From Planctomycetota bacterium (GTDB lineage: Bacteria > Planctomycetota > Phycisphaerae > UBA1845 > Fen-1342), in NCBI GenBank assembly GCA_016235145.1, contig JACRLV010000030.1, positions 1-34,049 of the forward strand: a stretch of DNA of 34,049 bases, read 5' to 3'. The stretch's first letter is position 1; each line of letters opens with the position of its first letter. Under the pieces are notes generated by a model. That model saw only the letters and a program-made list of their open reading frames with translations, did no database searches and was not told the DNA's origin. The translations under genes were made by a program, and so were the position numbers. Below, piece by piece: positions 31,532-34,049 of the stretch.

Positions 31532-31923
31532 CGGCTGCTGTGGCAGCCACGTTCGCTGCATCACAGCAGCTTACGACAACTACCTGTATCTGCCACGGAC
31601 CACCTCCTTTCGCACGGGCAGGAGTCCCACCGGGGCCTGTGACAGTAAGCCACCGGCAGGCTTGGCCCCGCCTGTCGACCGTCGCCGACAGGCACAACGC
31701 CCGGCGGATCTCACCGCCGCTCGGCCGACGCTCCACGGATCGGACGCACGCGCCCATTCTTGCGGCGCCCGAACCCCGCTTCGCGTCTGCACTATTAGCT
31801 TATACGCGCTTTTGCCTGCGCGGCAACAAAAAACGCGATTTTGCGGATGTTCCGGCGAAATACGGTCGATTTCGCGGCTGCGTCCCAAACTCCGCCGAAA
31901 AGGGGCCGCGTCCGCCGGGCGCG
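31532..31923. other. Intergenic region without recognised gene
   Basis: No ORF here has a plausible start or protein-like composition. The stretch contains local inverted repeats around GCAGGCTTGGCCCCGCCTGTC (~31658-31678) and an AT-richer part (~31795-31850, 'ACTATTAGCTTATACGCG'). No riboswitch or tRNA core could be matched. It lies between two convergent genes. Confidence 0.4.
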
Positions 31924-31993
31924 GCGTCGGACCTCCGAATCCGACGGCGTTTTGGTTTCAACCTCATCGTCGGACTTGGCGGTCCGACGCTAC
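31924..31993. repeat. Second copy of the 'GCGTCGGACCTC' palindromic element
   Basis: The 23-bp arms (31924-31946, 31968-31990) match as inverted repeats at about 20 of 23 positions. They are followed by TAC, as in the 11524-11597 copy (GTAGCGTCGGACCTC...GAGGTCCGACGCTAC). The loop sequences of the two copies are unrelated. Confidence 0.8.
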
Positions 31994-32028
31994 GGTTCAA
32001 CCCGCAGCACTGCCGAGCGGTTGCCAAC

Positions 32029-32056
32029 GGCAGGTCGCGAACGGCCGCGACCTGCC
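32029..32056 (-). terminator. Hairpin directly after the propeller/dockerin gene
   Basis: A perfect 11-bp stem GGCAGGTCGCG (32029-32039) with CGCGACCTGCC (32046-32056) abuts the stop codon at 32057. There is no T-run on the minus strand, so it may be a factor-dependent terminator, an RNA-stabilising hairpin or part of a repeat. Confidence 0.55.
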
Positions 32057-34049
32057 CTACGTGCCGAAATTCGCCAGCAGCAACGCCAGATCCTGAAGCG
32101 TCACGCAATTGTCGCCGTCGAAATCCACGGCCGGATCGAAGTTGGGATCGGGAGCGCAAATGCCGAAGTGCGCCAGCAAGTTCGCCAAATCCTGAATGTC
32201 CACGTCGCCGTCGCCGTCCGTGTCGCCGACCACGCCCGGTTCGCAATGCCAGCGCGCCAGATAGCCCGACACGTCGCCGCCGGCGATGACGAATTCGCCG
32301 CCGAGCAGCACATCGTCTCCGAGCGCGCCGAATGCGTGGACATACGAATCGGTCCCGCCATCCAAATCCTGCCAGACGCCGCCCACGGTGCGCGCCAGGT
32401 ATGGATTCGGGAAGATCGGATCGACGAGATCGCCGGCCACGTACAGCGCGCCGTTGTGCGAATAAACCTTGCTGATGTAGTTCGGCATCGCGCCGCCGAG
32501 GTTCGTCCAATGCGAACCATTCCAAGCCGCCACACCGAACATTGCAGGCGCTCCGGAGCGGGTGAAGTCCCCACCTGCCACCAGCAGCCCCTCATGCACC
32601 GTCAAGCTCTTCACGGCAGAGAATGGGCCGCCCAGTCCGCTGCCCAGCGCGGACCAATTCGCCCCATTCCACGCGGCAATATTGGTGACGGCGGTTCCGC
32701 CAGCGTCGGTGAAATCACCTCCGACCACGAGCAACCCGTTCCATTCGACCAGCGCCCACACGGGCCCATTCACGCCGCCGCCGACCGGAAACCAGTTTCC
32801 AGCGACAAGCCGGACGATGTTGTGCAAGTTCGCGCCGAGTGCCAAGGTCGCCCCCGCGGCGTAGAGATTGCTATTGTATTCGGCGAGCGCGACAACCTGC
32901 GGATGATTCGGCCACGCCCCGAGCCCGCCGTCGATCGCCAACCAACTCGTGCCATTCCAGGCCGCAATGCCGTCGGTGTCGGCGACACTGGCGAGTTGTC
33001 CGGGCCCGCCGACCACAAAGAAGCCTTGGAATTCAAGTCCGCAAGCCGGCGTGTTGAGGAGTCCCGGCGCAAAGGGCTGCCACGCCGCGCTGTCCCAGCG
33101 CGCGATGTAGTCGCTCTCCGCGCCGTCCAGCACCTTGAAGAAGCCCATCGCAACCGGCTGGGCCTGGTACGACGCGAAATCCGCCACCCAGTCGTTCGTG
33201 CCCCCGCCCATCGCAAACCAGTTCACACCGCCGAAGCGGGCGATGTTGGTGACGCCTTTGCCACCGGCCTCGCGGAATTCGCCCAGCACGATCAGATCGC
33301 CGTTGTAGCTGACGAGCCCTTCGATATCGATGTAATGGGGAGCGCCGGGAACCTCCTGCCACGCCGCACCGTCCCAGCGCGCCAGGCCGTCGGCGGAACC
33401 GCTCGCTTCGCCGGCCATGTAGAGTTCGTTGTTGTGAACGACCAGATCGTATGCGACGCTCGAATGGACACCCATGTCGAACCAGCTATTGCTGTTCCAA
33501 CGCGCGACGTCGTCGACCGCCTGACCGCCGGCATCGTCGAAGCTGCCCAAAGCGTAGATTTCATCGTTGAACAGGACCAGCGACTCCACGCGGGCATTAC
33601 CGCTGCTGCGCGTGACGCCGCCGCCCAAATCGAACCAGCGTGTCCCGTCCCAGCGGGCGACGTTGTTCACGGGCGTGGTATCGGCGGTCGTAAACTCGCC
33701 GCCGACGAAAACTGAACTGGCTCGCAGGGCAAGCGCATTGACCCTCGCCGAGTCATCGATGTTGTTGACCCCGCCGGCGGTTTGCTCCCAGTTGGTCCCC
33801 GTCCAGGAAGCCAGGTTTTTCGCGAGGGTTCCGCCGATCGAATCGAAATATCCCCCCACCAGCAGCTTTCCGTCGTACTCGACCATTGCATTGATCATTA
33901 CGGAGGTCGTGTTCCCCAGGTCCGCCCAGCGAGAGCCATTCCAGCGCGCGATATCGCTCGCGCGTACGCCGCCAGCCTCGGTGAAATCGCCGGCGACGAT
34001 CAGCTCGTTACCGAAGACCGCAAGGGCCGTCACTTCAGGAAACAAGGTT
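32057..34049 (-). CDS. Propeller-repeat protein with C-terminal dockerin-like domain (partial, 5' end outside window)
   Basis: At least 663 residues. The track's first 'M' is an internal TTG; the frame is open to the window edge ('TLFPEVTALAVFGNEL'), so the start and signal peptide lie beyond 34049. About 13 repeats of 42-53 residues follow the pattern 'LLVGGDFTxAGGxxVxNIAxWNGxxWxxLGxG'. Good copies are 'LLVVGGDFTDAGGTAVTNIAAWNG' region and 'LIVAGDFTEAGGVRAS'. This is the blade repeat of Kelch/YVTN-like propellers common in planctomycete surface proteins. After 'HCEPGVVG' comes a paired EF-hand dockerin-like domain, 'DTDGDGDVDIQDLANLLAHFG' region and 'VDFDGDNCVTLQDLALLLANFG'. Probably secreted or surface-bound; ligand unknown. 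Confidence 0.85.
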   Translation of the reverse strand, partial: TLFPEVTALAVFGNELIVAGDFTEAGGVRASDIARWNGSRWADLGNTTSVMINAMVEYDGKLLVGGYFDSIGGTLAKNLASWTGTNWEQTAGGVNNIDDSARVNALALRASSVFVGGEFTTADTTPVNNVARWDGTRWFDLGGGVTRSSGNARVESLVLFNDEIYALGSFDDAGGQAVDDVARWNSNSWFDMGVHSSVAYDLVVHNNELYMAGEASGSADGLARWDGAAWQEVPGAPHYIDIEGLVSYNGDLIVLGEFREAGGKGVTNIARFGGVNWFAMGGGTNDWVADFASYQAQPVAMGFFKVLDGAESDYIARWDSAAWQPFAPGLLNTPACGLEFQGFFVVGGPGQLASVADTDGIAAWNGTSWLAIDGGLGAWPNHPQVVALAEYNSNLYAAGATLALGANLHNIVRLVAGNWFPVGGGVNGPVWALVEWNGLLVVGGDFTDAGGTAVTNIAAWNGANWSALGSGLGGPFSAVKSLTVHEGLLVAGGDFTRSGAPAMFGVAAWNGSHWTNLGGAMPNYISKVYSHNGALYVAGDLVDPIFPNPYLARTVGGVWQDLDGGTDSYVHAFGALGDDVLLGGEFVIAGGDVSGYLARWHCEPGVVGDTDGDGDVDIQDLANLLAHFGICAPDPNFDPAVDFDGDNCVTLQDLALLLANFGT

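Noticed and set aside
31580-31640. 'ACCACCTCCTTTCGC' resembling the 3' end of 16S rRNA
   Set aside because: Only the short anti-Shine-Dalgarno-like string matches; surrounding sequence is not rRNA.
31600-31720. Possible cobalamin-type riboswitch around GGCAGGAGTCCCACCGGGGCC
   Set aside because: Some B12-box-like words occur, but no convincing core was found and neither flanking gene is oriented to be controlled by it.
31841-33715. 624-residue plus-strand ORF opposite the propeller/dockerin gene
   Set aside because: The minus-strand frame has clear repeated domain sequence; the plus-strand translation is antisense with no recognisable motif or ribosome site.

Overview
The window reads like a high-GC Planctomycetota chromosome or MAG contig, most likely Phycisphaerae or a close relative. 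This is an inference from gene content. The clues are membrane proteins ending in a CxxCxYxLxGLxxxRCPECG zinc ribbon, several PEP-CTERM proteins, secreted proteins ending in dockerin-like paired EF-hands (DxDGDGxV..DLxxLLxxFG), a sulfatase-superfamily lipoprotein, a sialate O-acetylesterase-like enzyme, and many palindromic intergenic repeats.

Layout. (1) 1-3310, plus strand: a Mu-like prophage or domesticated phage fragment with major head protein gpT and a DUF1320/gp36-type protein. These are followed by small unknown ORFs and a lipoprotein/holin-like ORF with a good internal start. The fragment runs off the left edge. A 62-bp tandem repeat separates it from host genes. (2) 3516-9880, minus strand: a lipoprotein with its own terminator; a two-gene unit of an exported HEAT/pseudo-receiver protein (frameshifted) and a small exported protein whose stop codon lies in a 122-bp palindromic element; and gcvT (frameshifted) with a zinc-ribbon membrane protein. 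(3) 10115-11443, plus strand: an exported planctomycete-type protein, followed by tandem and palindromic repeats. (4) 11748-18129, minus strand: a Tat-exported DUF362 protein translationally coupled to an alpha/alpha-toroid (squalene-cyclase/prenyltransferase-like) protein, a small acidic protein, a class V aminotransferase (frameshifted), a sulfatase-superfamily lipoprotein and two small membrane proteins. (5) 18226-18403: a 178-bp element with terminal inverted repeats. (6) 18692-20315, plus strand: an exported beta-propeller-like protein (frameshifted), converging on (7) a five-gene minus-strand tandem array of PEP-CTERM paralogs (20426-24255), preceded by a dockerin-like protein (24518-25537) and ruvB. 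(8) 27020-31473, plus strand: GH20 beta-hexosaminidase and SGNH sialate O-acetylesterase-like enzyme, a small glycan-degrading module with a strong terminator. (9) 32057-34049, minus strand: a long propeller-repeat protein with a C-terminal dockerin-like domain, cut by the right edge.

The most striking signals are the PEP-CTERM array and the DUF362/toroid pair. The array has near-constant 10-nt junctions, stop codons that overlap the next Shine-Dalgarno, and a mosaic pattern of shared segments that suggests gene conversion. The DUF362/toroid pair overlaps by ATGA. Three families of hairpin elements and the exported pseudo-receiver HEAT protein also stand out. Four genes carry single frameshifts, each repairable by about one base. 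This looks more like base-calling or assembly error than biology and should be checked before any of them is called a pseudogene. No tRNA, rRNA, CRISPR array, riboswitch or transposase gene was recognised.
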